A DNA stretch of 64,000 nt from Alphaproteobacteria bacterium (GTDB lineage: Bacteria; Pseudomonadota; Alphaproteobacteria; Micavibrionales; Micavibrionaceae). This document shows positions 45,570 to 55,462 of the stretch, one piece after another. Under the pieces are notes generated by a model. The model ran no database searches, was not told where the DNA came from, and worked only from the letters and a program-made list of their open reading frames with translations. Every line of letters starts with the position of its first letter. The first letter of the stretch is position 1. Both the position numbers and the translations under genes were made by a program. Location of the stretch: assembly GCA_002401695.1 (NCBI GenBank), contig NVTV01000001.1:482501-546500 (forward strand), written 5' to 3'.

Positions 45570-46490
45570 ATGACACAAACACAAGACACATATCAGGTTG
45601 CGGCCATGTACCGCTTTGTTTCCATTGAGGATATCCCCGCTTTGCGACAGGAAATCTACGACTTTGCCGAGGCGAACACGCCCAGCATGTGCGGGACGCT
45701 ACTCCTCGCGCCCGAAGGCGTGAACGGCACAATTGCCGCCTCCCTCGCGGACATGGACAAAATGATCGACTTTCTGGATGATAAACTCGGCGTGCGCAGC
45801 GGCGGAACAGCGTGCGAGCTGAAATTCTCTCACGCATCAAAACAGCCCTTTAATCGCTTTAAAGTCCGCCCGAAGAAAGAGCTGATCACTCTGCGCAAGC
45901 CAGAAGCAGATCCAACAAAACAAGTCGGTGAATATGTCGCGCCCAAAGACTGGAACGCCTTGATCAGCGACCCTGACGTGATCTTGATCGACACGCGCAA
46001 TGATTACGAAACCAAAGTCGGTATGTTCGAGGGCACAATTGACCCCGACATCAAGATTTTCACCGAATTCCCCGACTGGGTTGAAAAAAACCTCGATGCC
46101 ACCAAAGACAAGAAAGTCGCCATGTTTTGCACCGGCGGAATTCGCTGTGAAAAGGCCAGTGCCTATATGCTCGCCCAAGGATTCGAAAATGTTTACCACC
46201 TTAAAGGCGGCATTTTGGAATATCTTGAGACCATCCCCGCGGATGAAAGCAAATGGGAAGGCGATTGCTTTGTATTTGATCATCGCGTATCTGTTGGAAA
46301 CGGCCTTGAAGAAGGTGATTGGAGCGTGTGTCACGCCTGCCGTGAGCCCATCTCCGCTGCGGAAGTGCTACGCTCCGAATATGAGAAGGGTGTGTCGTGC
46401 CATCACTGCATCACCACCCTGACACCGGAGCGTGAGAAATCTCTGCGCGCGCGCCAAGATCATTATAACACGCGCTATAGCGACGAATAA
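45570..46490 (+). CDS. trhO: tRNA uridine(34) hydroxylase TrhO (rhodanese family)
   Basis: 306 residues. YceA/TrhO family: N-terminal acylphosphatase-like domain (GTLLLAPEGVNGTIA), then KKELITLRKPEADP..VGEYVAPKDWNALI, and a rhodanese domain with the active Cys in MFCTGGIRCEKA (about residue 184). A Cys-rich end (CHACREPISAAE...CHHC) probably binds metal. It makes 5-hydroxyuridine at tRNA position 34 with oxygen. A start 12 codons upstream is possible but less likely. Confidence 0.93.
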   Translation: MTQTQDTYQVAAMYRFVSIEDIPALRQEIYDFAEANTPSMCGTLLLAPEGVNGTIAASLADMDKMIDFLDDKLGVRSGGTACELKFSHASKQPFNRFKVRPKKELITLRKPEADPTKQVGEYVAPKDWNALISDPDVILIDTRNDYETKVGMFEGTIDPDIKIFTEFPDWVEKNLDATKDKKVAMFCTGGIRCEKASAYMLAQGFENVYHLKGGILEYLETIPADESKWEGDCFVFDHRVSVGNGLEEGDWSVCHACREPISAAEVLRSEYEKGVSCHHCITTLTPEREKSLRARQDHYNTRYSDE

Positions 46491-46536
46491 AACTCCCCCA
46501 AAGATATAGACAGACAGCGTTTAAGCGTAAAATAAA

Positions 46537-46788
46537 ATGACAGACACAAAGAATATACCCTCACCTTATGACTGGAAAACCCTTGCTGACGACATGAAAA
46601 GCAATGGGGACATCACACAAAACTTCTTCGAAAATGCCCAATCTGTACATGCTCTGATCGCGCAGGAAGCCGCACATAATTTACATTATTATTTTGAATA
46701 CGCAAAAATATTCGTTAATAATGAACATGATGCTCTTGATCTTGTACAGCATGCCTTCGAAAAATCATTGGAAAAGCCCCAATTATGA
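46537..46788 (+). CDS. small acidic hypothetical protein
   Basis: 83 residues, mostly helical by composition, no signal peptide or membrane segment. No Shine-Dalgarno sequence precedes the ATG. Codon use resembles neighbours. No family recognised. It lies between trhO and a GST gene. Confidence 0.45.
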   Translation: MTDTKNIPSPYDWKTLADDMKSNGDITQNFFENAQSVHALIAQEAAHNLHYYFEYAKIFVNNEHDALDLVQHAFEKSLEKPQL

Positions 46789-46878
46789 ACAAGACGCCCC
46801 AGATCACAGCATTACAAAACGGCTAGATTCGGCTATTATTAAAACATCATCGCAACACATTGATTTAAAAAGAAAATA

Positions 46879-47493
46879 ATGGATAACATACTGCCAATTT
46901 TATATTCATTTAGGCGATGCCCATACGCCATGCGGGCACGAATGGGGCTGGTCGGCGCAAAAATAAGGCACGAGCATCGTGAGATTACCTTAAGTGACAA
47001 GCCCGCCCACATGCTGGAGATATCCCCTAAGGGAACTGTGCCGATTTTAATCCTACCAAACGGGCACATCATAGATGAGAGCCTCGACATTATGCTTTGG
47101 GCATTAGAACAGAACGATCAACACAGATGGCTGAACGGCATGCGCATTGACATGTTCAACCTGATCGAGCGCAATGACACAACATTCAAAGCCCTACTGG
47201 ATCGCTACAAATACCCCAATCGCTACCCCGATGAAGATTGCACGAATGCACGAGACGACGCCGTACGAATCCTTTTTGACCTCGATCAACGCATAAAAGT
47301 GAATAACGCCCTATCCGGTGAAAAAACCACCATCGCCGATATTGCCATATTCCCGTTTATCAGACAATTTGCACACGTAGATCGCGACTGGTTTTACGCA
47401 CAGAAGCTGCCCTCACTGCAGAATTGGCTTAGAGAGCACCTCAAAAGTACATTATTTACAACAATCATGAAAAAGCACGAAATATGGTCATAA
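46879..47493 (+). CDS. glutathione S-transferase family protein
   Basis: 204 residues. Thioredoxin-like N-terminal domain (about 5-75) with Cys14 in RRCPYAMRAR and the cis-Pro motif TVPILILPNG, followed by DESLDIM, then an all-helical C-domain. A redox or dehydrogenase-like GST is likely, given the Cys-Pro-Tyr active-site motif. The substrate is unknown. Confidence 0.85.
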   Translation: MDNILPILYSFRRCPYAMRARMGLVGAKIRHEHREITLSDKPAHMLEISPKGTVPILILPNGHIIDESLDIMLWALEQNDQHRWLNGMRIDMFNLIERNDTTFKALLDRYKYPNRYPDEDCTNARDDAVRILFDLDQRIKVNNALSGEKTTIADIAIFPFIRQFAHVDRDWFYAQKLPSLQNWLREHLKSTLFTTIMKKHEIWS

Positions 47494-47600
47494 AACCCCC
47501 TCAATAAACGGCTTTTATGATTTAAAAACAACCAGCTAAGACAAGTACTCTATTCCGATACCAAAAGTATGTGCTTAGCCATTTAAGGCCAATAAACGCG

Positions 47601-48092
47601 TTATTTGCGCGGGCTTTCATGCTGTTTCGGAGCGCGCGGTGAATGCTTTCCCCACTTACCCTTATGCCCATGTTTCCCCAGTACCATTGAGACAAGTTTC
47701 TGTGCAAGCACCTTGCGATCCTCTTGCGGCAATTGCGTGCCAAGCTCTTTAAACGTAACAAGCTTATGATTGGCTATTTTTATGCCCAATTGCTGCAAAT
47801 CGCGCGCCGCAGCATCGTAAGCCCTAGGATCAAACTTTTCAGCAGAGTATACTTTAATCAAAATATTTTTCTTTTCACGGACCTCTTTAAAGATTGCGAA
47901 GATTTCAGGCTTTTTATCCTTAAATGTTTGCTTCATCAAAGCACGAGTTTCTGGTGTTAATTTTTCTCGCAAATCGCCCCAAGAACCATGCCCCGTGTAC
48001 TTCATGCTATAAGCCTGCCCGCCCAATATGCCCAATAATAAAATATTGATCACAAGAGAAAGCGTAAAAATAATCTTCATTTTCTTAGTCAT
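47601..48092 (-). CDS. periplasmic metal-sensor-like protein (Metal_resist/ZraP type)
   Basis: 163 residues. An N-terminal membrane anchor (about 7-27), then a helical domain with LREKLTPETRALMKQTFKDKKPEI, the pattern of CnrX/ZraP/CpxP-like Metal_resist proteins, and a His/Lys-rich tail (HGHKGKWGKHS). It overlaps the preceding gene by ATGA. In CnrYXH-type systems such a periplasmic sensor controls an anti-sigma factor, which fits this operon. Confidence 0.78.
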   Translation of the reverse strand: MTKKMKIIFTLSLVINILLLGILGGQAYSMKYTGHGSWGDLREKLTPETRALMKQTFKDKKPEIFAIFKEVREKKNILIKVYSAEKFDPRAYDAAARDLQQLGIKIANHKLVTFKELGTQLPQEDRKVLAQKLVSMVLGKHGHKGKWGKHSPRAPKQHESPRK

Positions 48093-48412
48093 AGAATATC
48101 TCCATATCCAATCGTTTCAGCGGCCAAGAAATAGGCATCAACATCAATATTTGTGCTGGCTTCCGATACTCCGGAGGAATACCCCCCCAACATCACACCA
48201 AACACCAAGACCAAAGCCATTGATAAGGCTGGCTTAGGTAATATGAGGGTATCTAAAATGGCTATAAAGATAGCCGATAACGAGTTACCCTTTGAATTAG
48301 CTTTGTTTTTTCCTACAGGCAATGAAGCCTGCACAATACGATGTTCCAAATTACTGCGCATAGGCGGCACAGCACGCGCCTTTAAAATCTTGTTAAATTC
48401 ATGATCATCCAT
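48089..48412 (-). CDS. short single-pass protein, candidate anti-sigma factor
   Basis: 107 residues. A cytoplasmic N-terminal part (about 1-60), one membrane helix (about 62-80, ALSMALVLVFGVMLGG), and a short periplasmic end. No known anti-sigma motif is recognised. It overlaps the ECF sigma gene by 8 nt and the sensor-like gene by 4 nt. That position and topology match an anti-sigma factor such as CnrY or a short RseA-like protein; function is inferred. Confidence 0.65.
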   Translation of the reverse strand: MDDHEFNKILKARAVPPMRSNLEHRIVQASLPVGKNKANSKGNSLSAIFIAILDTLILPKPALSMALVLVFGVMLGGYSSGVSEASTNIDVDAYFLAAETIGYGDIL

Positions 48413-49007
48413 AATATGTTGCCTCCCCTACTCCGTTATCATCTTGCTTTAAAACGCCGCGTCGGTGCAGCTCTTCCCTTAATCCTGATTTCGCGCGCAT
48501 CAACAGTGATTCCAGTGCCTTAACACCAACACCCATAATCTGCGCCGCATCCTTATTGGTTAGCTCTTCATAAAAGCACAAGTTAAGTGCAATCTTCTGA
48601 CGCTCCGGCAAAGCTTGGATAACTGTTTCTATCATTGCGCTTTTCTCGTCTGCTTCCATCATATCTTGCTGCGTGTCGCGGGTATCTTCGACATAATCCA
48701 ATGCATCCCCCACCGCCGCTGGCTTTTTCTTGCGCATAAAATCTATCGCCTGATTGGTCACAACACGGTAAAACCAAGTGGTGAATTTCGCGCCACGCGA
48801 CGCATCCCATATTTGCGGCCTGTTCCAGAGCTTCAAGAACGCATCTTGCACAATATCCTCCGCGTCATCTTGTTGCCCGCACATGCGGTAAGCCGCACTG
48901 TAAAATAGATTGGTGTAGCGATGAACAAGAACAGAGAAGGCCCCATGATCCGCATTTTGCACACGCGCCATAAGGTCTTCATCTGTCATATCGTTTAGAT
49001 CAGGCAC
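48405..49007 (-). CDS. ECF-type RNA polymerase sigma factor
   Basis: 200 residues from a GTG start; an ATG six codons inside (MTDEDLM) is equally plausible. Sigma region 2 (about 18-85: FSVLVHRYTNLFYSAAYRMCG, DDAEDIVQDAFLKLW) and region 4 (about 130-185: LPERQKIALNLCFYEELTNKDAAQIM, LESLLMRAKSGLREEL) are clear. It directs transcription in response to envelope or metal signals. It is translationally coupled to the candidate anti-sigma gene. Confidence 0.93.
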   Translation of the reverse strand: MPDLNDMTDEDLMARVQNADHGAFSVLVHRYTNLFYSAAYRMCGQQDDAEDIVQDAFLKLWNRPQIWDASRGAKFTTWFYRVVTNQAIDFMRKKKPAAVGDALDYVEDTRDTQQDMMEADEKSAMIETVIQALPERQKIALNLCFYEELTNKDAAQIMGVGVKALESLLMRAKSGLREELHRRGVLKQDDNGVGEATYYG

Positions 49008-49028
49008 AAATAAGGCTCTTCTATCGCG

Positions 49029-49334
49029 TTATTCTGCGGACTTGCTATCGCGCTTTTCCTTCATCGCTTTCCACTTGTCTTTCATTTTACTGTGGTGCGC
49101 CTTGGCTTCATCTTTGCTGACGCTGCCATTACCATCCGCATCCATCTCATCGAATTTCTTTTCGGCAGAAACCAAAAATTCAGACTTTGAAATAACACCG
49201 TCACCATTGGTATCATTGCGTTCAAACATCTTTTCTGCATGTTTTCCATGGCCTTTTGAACCTTCCCCCGCCATCGCGAAAGGAACAGAAACCATCACGG
49301 CCAACGCCGTCAAAATTGTAAGCTTTTTCATCAT
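49029..49334 (-). CDS. secreted EF-hand calcium-binding protein
   Basis: 101 residues from the ATG with AAGGAG upstream. Signal peptide about 1-23 (ending AMAG). Two EF-hand loops are visible: DTNGDGVISKSE and DADGNGSVSKDE, both with canonical Asp, Asn/Asp, Gly and Glu ligands. A Lys-rich end follows. It heads the operon with the ECF sigma gene 21 bp downstream. The periplasmic calcium or other metal binding fits a metal-stress unit. Confidence 0.88.
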   Translation of the reverse strand: MMKKLTILTALAVMVSVPFAMAGEGSKGHGKHAEKMFERNDTNGDGVISKSEFLVSAEKKFDEMDADGNGSVSKDEAKAHHSKMKDKWKAMKEKRDSKSAE

Positions 49335-49503
49335 ACTCTCCTTTTTATAAGTCATTGTATAATAGTAGTACGCAGAGAGGATGGGTAATCCTTCGGAAAT
49401 TTATGCTTTCTACGCAGAACAGGTGTCTATAATAGAAATTTTACCCATCTAATAATTATATTATGTACCATCGTATTTTCAAAAAGCACTAAATATACGA
49501 TAC

Positions 49504-50262
49504 CTACTCAATTTTTATTATTTCTTGTAAACGGTTATCTATTTTTATAGCGTCTTTAATATGCTGAAAATCATAGTAATAAGTATAGTCTACACCATCG
49601 TAGAGATATCTGCTTGAAGACCTACAACCACGACGACGAGGTTTATGACCTTCTTCTATACAATCAAGATAAAATTCTATACTACCCTCATCATCAAATT
49701 TAGCATAAATATCCCCACTCCATCTAGGGATTGTTTTATCTGACTGATACTTGACTAAACCATACACCGATTCACTTTGTTTGGAATAAATAGGGTGTTT
49801 GTCTTGATTCAATCGAGACATTTTTATTGTAAAATCACGATTACGTCTTTGTATATCCTCATCTTTTGACAAAGGAATACTCCCCGATAGATCTTTGGCA
49901 CCTCTAAATTTTACTTTAATATGATTACCTTTAATACCGAACAGCTTGTCACTAAAAGGCGTGAAATTTGGCAATTTGGCATCTATAGTAATGCTTGCTG
50001 CATCACTATTTAAAAAACCATGAGGTTCACGTGCATAACAAGTTCTTACAAGCCCATCAGGAATGCCGAGCTTACGGTCAATAAACTCAATATATCTATA
50101 TCCATTTTTATATGTAGACGGACATTCGTCCCTTATTTTCTCTTCCGAGACAAGCTGAAAAACAACTGCCGCCAGTACAATGACTAAGATTATCTTTATA
50201 GACACATTGAATAACGTTGTAACAACTGTAAGTATGCGTTTTATGGGCAACATTACTTCCAT
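49504..50262 (-). CDS. AT-rich single-pass protein, unknown
   Basis: 252 residues. One membrane helix (about 20-40) and a large extracytoplasmic domain with five Cys. A Cys-rich segment, LDCIEEGHKPRRRGCRS, lies near residue 205. No family recognised. Base composition is clearly more AT-rich than in icd or the sigma operon beside it, which hints at transfer. It stands alone between the EF-hand operon and icd. Confidence 0.65.
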   Translation of the reverse strand: MEVMLPIKRILTVVTTLFNVSIKIILVIVLAAVVFQLVSEEKIRDECPSTYKNGYRYIEFIDRKLGIPDGLVRTCYAREPHGFLNSDAASITIDAKLPNFTPFSDKLFGIKGNHIKVKFRGAKDLSGSIPLSKDEDIQRRNRDFTIKMSRLNQDKHPIYSKQSESVYGLVKYQSDKTIPRWSGDIYAKFDDEGSIEFYLDCIEEGHKPRRRGCRSSSRYLYDGVDYTYYYDFQHIKDAIKIDNRLQEIIKIE

Positions 50263-50303
50263 ATATTATTCCATTCAAAATATCCATTACGGATCATTAG
50301 CCC

Positions 50304-51518
50304 CTACCCCATTTCCTTCTCAAGGTTCTCGACAACTTTGCCCAAGAACTCCTGCGTGGTGAGGAATTTTTGGTCTTTTCCGACCAACAGAGCCAAATCT
50401 TTGGTCATGAATCCTTGCTCCACCGTGCCGACGCAGACGCGCTCCAAGGTTTCACAGAAATCAATCAATGGCTGGTTATCATCAAACATGCCGCGATATT
50501 TCAGACCGCTTGTCCATGCGAAGATCGAGGCGATCGGGTTGGTTGAAGTTGGCTTACCCGCTTGATGCAAGCGGTAATGACGGGTGACTGTGCCGTGCGC
50601 GGCTTCGGCTTCTACCGTTTTCCCATCAGGGGTCAGCAAAACAGAGGTCATCAGGCCAAGCGAGCCGAACCCTTGCGCCACGATATCGGATTGCACATCG
50701 CCGTCATAATTCTTACACGCCCAAACAAAGCCGCCCTTGGATTTGATCGCTTGCGCCACCATGTCATCAATTAGGCGATGCTCGTACCACAACTCCCGCT
50801 TATCGAACTCGGCCTTGAATTCCGCGTCAAAGATGCGCTGGAATATCTCGATAAAGCGTCCGTCATATTGCTTCAGGATCGTATTTTTGGTCGACATATA
50901 AACAGGGTAATTTTGCAGCAATCCGTAATTAAAGCTGGAACGGGCGAAGCCTTCGATGCTCTCATCCAGATTATACATGCCCATCGCAACGCCGGAGCTT
51001 GGGAAGTCATAGATTTCCCATTCTTGCACATCACTGCCGTCTTTGGGGGTAAACACCATTTTCATCGTACCCGGTTGGTCGATTTTCATGTCGGTGGCTT
51101 TGTATTGATCACCAAAGGCATGGCGGCCAATAATGATCGGCTTTTCCCAGCCCGGCACATATTTCGGCACGTTCGAGCAGGTAATCGGTGCGCGGAAAAT
51201 CGTGCCGCCAAGGATATTGCGAATCGTCCCGTTGGGGCTGCGCCACATTTTCTTGAGGCCAAACTCTTCAACACGCGCTTCATCAGGGGTAATGGTGGCG
51301 CATTTAATGCCCACGCCGTGCTTATTAATCGCATTCGCCGCGTCAATCGTGATTTGGTCATCCGTCGCATCACGGTTTTGGATCGACAGATCGTAATATT
51401 CCAGATCAATATCCAGATACGGCAAAATCAAGCTCTCCTTAATGAACGCCCAGATAATGCGGGTCATCTCGTCCCCGTCTATTTCAACGACAGGTGTATC
51501 AACTTTAATTTTGGCCAT
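50304..51518 (-). CDS. icd: NADP-dependent isocitrate dehydrogenase
   Basis: 404 residues, the length of the eukaryotic-like homodimeric NADP-IDH. Oxidative decarboxylation of isocitrate to 2-oxoglutarate in the TCA cycle. [15 protein letters not shown] at the N-terminus, [16 protein letters not shown] (substrate loop), ENNMVDDMVAQ-type [29 protein letters not shown], and [11 protein letters not shown] are hallmarks. AGGAC precedes the ATG. Confidence 0.96.
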   Translation of the reverse strand: MAKIKVDTPVVEIDGDEMTRIIWAFIKESLILPYLDIDLEYYDLSIQNRDATDDQITIDAANAINKHGVGIKCATITPDEARVEEFGLKKMWRSPNGTIRNILGGTIFRAPITCSNVPKYVPGWEKPIIIGRHAFGDQYKATDMKIDQPGTMKMVFTPKDGSDVQEWEIYDFPSSGVAMGMYNLDESIEGFARSSFNYGLLQNYPVYMSTKNTILKQYDGRFIEIFQRIFDAEFKAEFDKRELWYEHRLIDDMVAQAIKSKGGFVWACKNYDGDVQSDIVAQGFGSLGLMTSVLLTPDGKTVEAEAAHGTVTRHYRLHQAGKPTSTNPIASIFAWTSGLKYRGMFDDNQPLIDFCETLERVCVGTVEQGFMTKDLALLVGKDQKFLTTQEFLGKVVENLEKEMG

Positions 51519-51690
51519 AATTTTGTCCTTTTTTTATGTTTCTCGAACCGTAGATAAAACAACATTACTGACTGTAGCAAACTTGTACAACACGAAAATC
51601 CCTCGTGACATAAACATCTGATAACGGCTTTGCGAACAAAACTTGTATTTCACCCCATAAACTCTTATATTCCGCGATTAAGAGGATAAT

Positions 51691-52839
51691 ATGAGCGATA
51701 CATTAAACAGCATGGGCTTTGCAAAGCCCCCATCACAGACCAGAGTCGTCGTTGCCATGTCAGGCGGCGTGGATAGTTCTGTGTGCGCGGCACTTTTGCA
51801 TGAAGAGGGCTATGACGTTGTTGGCGTAACGCTGCAACTCTATGATTATGGTGATGCGACAGGCGAAGCGGTCAAAAGCAAGACCTGCTGCGCGGGGCAA
51901 GATATCTATGATGCGCGCCGCGTTGCCGAAGAGCGTGGCTTTCCGCACTACGTCTTAAATTACGAAAGCAATTTTCGCGAAGCTGTGATTGAGGATTTTG
52001 CCGACAGTTACCTGCGCGGTGAAACCCCTATTCCATGCGTAAAATGTAACCAGAGCGTAAAGTTCCGTGATTTATTAAAAGTAGCACATGAATTGGGCGC
52101 GGATTGCATGGCAACGGGGCATTACATCCAACGCATCACAGATGACGATGGCCACACATATTTAAAACGCGCCCATGATGACGGCAAGGATCAAAGCTAT
52201 TTCCTATTCGCAACAACGCAGGAACAGTTGGACTTTTTGCGTTTTCCTTTGGGCGGTTGGGCGAAAGATGTTACCCGCGAACATGCCACGCGCCTTGGCC
52301 TGATGAACGCCGATAAGCCGGATTCACAAGATATTTGCTTTGTTCCACATGGTGATTACGCAAAAATCGTAAAGAAAATGCGCCCTGAGGCTCAAAACCC
52401 AGGGAAAATCATCCATATGGATGGACGTGAGATTGGCGATCACCAAGGCATTATACACTATACAATCGGCCAGCGACGCGGCATTGGCATTGGCGGCGGT
52501 GTCACAGAGAATAACGAGCCTCTCTACGTTGTGGCTCTGAACCCCGCAGAAAATCAGGTAATTGTTGGATCAAAAGAAGATCTCGCCCGTAATGTCCTCA
52601 CCTTAAAAGAGTGTAATTGGCTGTTTGAACAAACAGACAATGATGCACCGATTGAGGTTGAAGTTAAGTTCCGCTCCACCATGAAACCAACCACAGCCAA
52701 ACTGCATATGCATGAAAATGGCGCGGAAATCCACCTCGACAACCCACAATACGGCATCTCTGCGGGGCAAGCCGCCGTGTGCTATATCAATGATCGCGTC
52801 ATTGGCGGTGGATGGATTACCAGCACCAAAAACACATGA
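51691..52839 (+). CDS. mnmA: tRNA-specific 2-thiouridylase MnmA
   Basis: 382 residues. PP-loop ATPase: SGGVDSSV (about residue 27) binds ATP; the catalytic Cys pair lies in PCVKCNQ (about 112) and [13 protein letters not shown] (about 212). It thiolates U34 of tRNA Lys, Glu and Gln, in the same wobble pathway as the mnmD/mnmC pair at 20 kb. AAGAGGATA precedes the ATG. Confidence 0.96.
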   Translation: MSDTLNSMGFAKPPSQTRVVVAMSGGVDSSVCAALLHEEGYDVVGVTLQLYDYGDATGEAVKSKTCCAGQDIYDARRVAEERGFPHYVLNYESNFREAVIEDFADSYLRGETPIPCVKCNQSVKFRDLLKVAHELGADCMATGHYIQRITDDDGHTYLKRAHDDGKDQSYFLFATTQEQLDFLRFPLGGWAKDVTREHATRLGLMNADKPDSQDICFVPHGDYAKIVKKMRPEAQNPGKIIHMDGREIGDHQGIIHYTIGQRRGIGIGGGVTENNEPLYVVALNPAENQVIVGSKEDLARNVLTLKECNWLFEQTDNDAPIEVEVKFRSTMKPTTAKLHMHENGAEIHLDNPQYGISAGQAAVCYINDRVIGGGWITSTKNT

Positions 52840-52927
52840 ATACATTCAAATTACTTGCATTTACCCTATAAAATAATGGATAATGTAAGATAACTAAGAA
52901 AAAACATGTGATAAGGGGAATAAATAC

Positions 52928-53407
52928 ATGAGCGATCCTAAAGTATCCGATGAGATGGTTAGCCCAGGGCAGCAACACCTGCGTGATGCACTAAGAGCAC
53001 CAGGAGAAGTTGCAATTGAAATTGCACAACCAGTAACGGACGTTGTAGAAGACGGCGCAAGCTGGGTATCAGACGCATGGACAAGCATAAAAGAAACGTT
53101 TTCGGGCGTAAATTATGACGAAGCAGCAAATGACGCGTACGGCAGAAGAGATGAAATTATTCACGATTTTGCTGTACAGCACAGAGCAAAAGATATTTCT
53201 CCTGAAGTTATGCAAGATATGCAATTTCTAAAAGATTCAGGCGCGCTTGACCGAGGTGGTGAAGAAGAAATTACCGCACGTATTGCGGGCAGCTTCCTTG
53301 AAATGGTTGAAAAAGACCCTGGCTATTACGATCTAAAAGCAGAAGAAACAGTTAAATATGATGACGATAAACAAGATATTACCGTATATGCGGACATGTC
53401 AATGTAG
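52928..53407 (+). CDS. acidic hypothetical protein
   Basis: 159 residues, strongly acidic (pI probably near 4), helical by composition, no signal peptide. A WVSDAWTSIKETFSGVNYDEAANDAYGRR stretch and an EEITARIAGSFLEM segment stand out but match no family known to me. AAGGGGAATAAATAC precedes the ATG, and an intrinsic terminator follows, so it is a monocistronic gene. Confidence 0.65.
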   Translation: MSDPKVSDEMVSPGQQHLRDALRAPGEVAIEIAQPVTDVVEDGASWVSDAWTSIKETFSGVNYDEAANDAYGRRDEIIHDFAVQHRAKDISPEVMQDMQFLKDSGALDRGGEEEITARIAGSFLEMVEKDPGYYDLKAEETVKYDDDKQDITVYADMSM

Positions 53408-53431
53408 AGTCACATTCATAGGCACAGTACA

Positions 53432-53470
53432 GAAAACGCGTAAGAAACTATTTTTCACGCGTTTTCTTAT
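53432..53470 (+). terminator. intrinsic terminator
   Basis: GAAAACGCGT and ACGCGTTTTC form a perfect 10-bp stem around a 15-nt loop; the second arm carries four T and more pyrimidines follow. Closes the 52.9-kb gene before tRNA-Met. Confidence 0.85.
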
Positions 53471-53554
53471 GAATCTCTTTCGGAAACCTTGACAAGCATC
53501 ATTCAAATGGGCATAAAATGCCATCGATTATAGATCGACCCTACTTTTCTTCGT

Positions 53555-53630
53555 GGCGGAGTAGCTCAGGGGTTAGAGCAGCGGAATCATAATCCGAAGG
53601 TCGGCAGTTCAATTCTGCCCTCCGCTACCA
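53555..53630 (+). tRNA. tRNA-Met (CAT), elongator type
   Basis: 76 nt with encoded CCA. Acceptor GGCGGAG/CTCCGCT (one G-U), D-stem GCTC/GAGC, T-stem GGCAG/CTGCC, anticodon CAT in loop ATCATAA. The sequence resembles alphaproteobacterial elongator tRNA-Met rather than the lysidine-type tRNA-Ile. The outermost anticodon-stem pair is a G-A mismatch (GCGGA/TCCGA). Confidence 0.95.
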
Positions 53631-53640
53631 TTATTTCTTT

Positions 53641-54822
53641 TTAGAGATTTACAGTGACTTTATCGGCAACTTTTTGTGCCAAATCACGCGCTTCATCGGT
53701 GGTATTCGCACTGGCCAAAGCAACGCCCATGCGGCGTTTCCCTGTGACCTCAGGCTTACCGAACAGGCGAACATCCGTATCAGGCGCTTCTAAAGCCTGC
53801 GCCAGATTACCAAAGCTGACCTCTTTTGAATGCCCCGACACTAATATCACCGCAGAGGCAGAAGGTGCGCGGAAATTAATGTTGGGGATTGGCAGCCCTA
53901 GAAAAGCCCGCACATGCAAAGCAAATTCAGACAGGTTCTGCGAAATCATAGTGACCATACCCGTATCATGAGGACGCGGTGATACTTCACTGAAATAAAC
54001 CTCATCGCCCTTAATGAAGAACTCCACCCCAAACAGGCCATAGCCTCCAAGCGCAGTTGTGACTTTTTCTGCAATATCCTTCGATTTGGCAATAGCCGCA
54101 TCCGACATCGCTTGCGGTTGCCATGATTCCTGATAATCACCATCTTCCTGACGATGTCCAATCGGCAAGCAATAACTCGTCCCGTCTTTATGCCTGATGG
54201 TCAGTAACGTAATCTCATAATCAAAATCAACAAAGCCCTCAACAATAATGCGCCCACCGCCAGCGCGGCCACCCTCTTGCGCATATGCCCATGACGCGTC
54301 CAAATCATCAGAGGAACGCACAACGCTCTGCCCCTTGCCGGAGGAACTCATAATAGGCTTGACCACGCAAGGACAGCCAATCGTATCAACCGCCGCCACA
54401 AAGACGTCATAACTGTCACAAAATTCATATGGAGACGTTGGCAGCGAAAGTTCTTCTGCCGCGAGACGGCGAATCCCCTCTCGGTTCATTGTTAAATGTG
54501 TTGCGCGGGCGGTTGGGACAACATGAAAGCCCTCTTGCTCCAGCTCCACCAAAAGGTCGGTGGCAATGGCTTCGACTTCGGGGACAATATAGTCAGGCTT
54601 TTCAAGCTCAATCACCGCACGCAGAGCGTCCCGATCCAGCATAGACAAAACGTGGCTTCTATCCGCGATTTGCATGGCTGGTGCGTTCTCATAGCTATCA
54701 AGCGCGATAACCTCAACACCCAGTCGCTTTAGCTCAATCGCAACTTCTTTGCCCAGCTCTCCCGAACCGCAAAGCATGACTTTGACGCTGTTTTTTGTAA
54801 ATGGCGTACCGATAACTGTCAT
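53641..54822 (-). CDS. purT: formate-dependent GAR transformylase PurT
   Basis: 393 residues. ATP-grasp enzyme of purine synthesis making formyl-GAR from formate, ATP and GAR. The N-terminal [34 protein letters not shown] (ATP-binding loop), [20 protein letters not shown] and [14 protein letters not shown] are family hallmarks. It is convergent with tRNA-Met and 45 bp downstream of nusG, in place of the usual rplK. Confidence 0.95.
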   Translation of the reverse strand: MTVIGTPFTKNSVKVMLCGSGELGKEVAIELKRLGVEVIALDSYENAPAMQIADRSHVLSMLDRDALRAVIELEKPDYIVPEVEAIATDLLVELEQEGFHVVPTARATHLTMNREGIRRLAAEELSLPTSPYEFCDSYDVFVAAVDTIGCPCVVKPIMSSSGKGQSVVRSSDDLDASWAYAQEGGRAGGGRIIVEGFVDFDYEITLLTIRHKDGTSYCLPIGHRQEDGDYQESWQPQAMSDAAIAKSKDIAEKVTTALGGYGLFGVEFFIKGDEVYFSEVSPRPHDTGMVTMISQNLSEFALHVRAFLGLPIPNINFRAPSASAVILVSGHSKEVSFGNLAQALEAPDTDVRLFGKPEVTGKRRMGVALASANTTDEARDLAQKVADKVTVNL

Positions 54823-54867
54823 TCGCTCGTCCTTCTTTTAAAAATAATAGAAAAGCGAAGAGTGATG

Positions 54868-55401
54868 CTAGGTTTTTTCAACCTGACCATATTCAAGCTC
54901 AACCGGTGTTGAACGACCAAAGATCGATACAGATACTTTCAACTTGGCTTTTTCTTCGTCAATTTCTTCAACAACACCGTTAAAGGACGCGAACGGCCCG
55001 TCAGTAACTTTAACTTCTTCACCAATATCGTAAACAACAGACGGACGCGGACGATCAACACCTTCTTGTACCTGTTTCAAGATACGCTGTGCTTCACGTT
55101 CAGTAATCGCAACAGGGCGTGTACCGCCAGCACCAAGAAAACCACTGACCTTTGGTGTATCTCTAATCAAATGCCAAACATCATCATTCATGTCCAGTCT
55201 TGCCAAAACATAACCGGGGAAGAATTTACGTTCTGTACTAACGCGTTGGCCGCGTTTCACTTCAACGACTTCTTCCGTTGGAACTAGAATTTCTTCAATA
55301 CAATCAGCAAGCCCCTGCTTCGCAGCTTTTTCCTTGATTGAGTCCGCTACTTTGACCTCAAAGCCTGAGTAAACATGTAATACATACCAGCGCATAGCCA
55401 T
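54868..55401 (-). CDS. nusG: transcription antitermination factor NusG
   Basis: 177 residues from the ATG with AAGGA upstream. NGN domain (about 3-110: RWYVLHVYSGFEVKVADSI, KFFPGYVLARLDM) and a KOW domain (about 120-175: VKVTDGPFASFNGVVEEID, SIFGRSTPVELEYGQVEK). Binds RNA polymerase and couples it with Rho and ribosomes. secE is immediately upstream. Confidence 0.96.
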   Translation of the reverse strand: MAMRWYVLHVYSGFEVKVADSIKEKAAKQGLADCIEEILVPTEEVVEVKRGQRVSTERKFFPGYVLARLDMNDDVWHLIRDTPKVSGFLGAGGTRPVAITEREAQRILKQVQEGVDRPRPSVVYDIGEEVKVTDGPFASFNGVVEEIDEEKAKLKVSVSIFGRSTPVELEYGQVEKT

Positions 55402-55462
55402 GATATAATCCTTTTCTTTAAAAAACACAGATGGCCTTCACACCATCATTTCGTCTAATCCG

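Noticed and set aside
50778..51557. Long open frame on the plus strand opposite icd
   Set aside because: It is antisense to a clear isocitrate dehydrogenase, has no recognisable motif, and follows from codon bias on the other strand.
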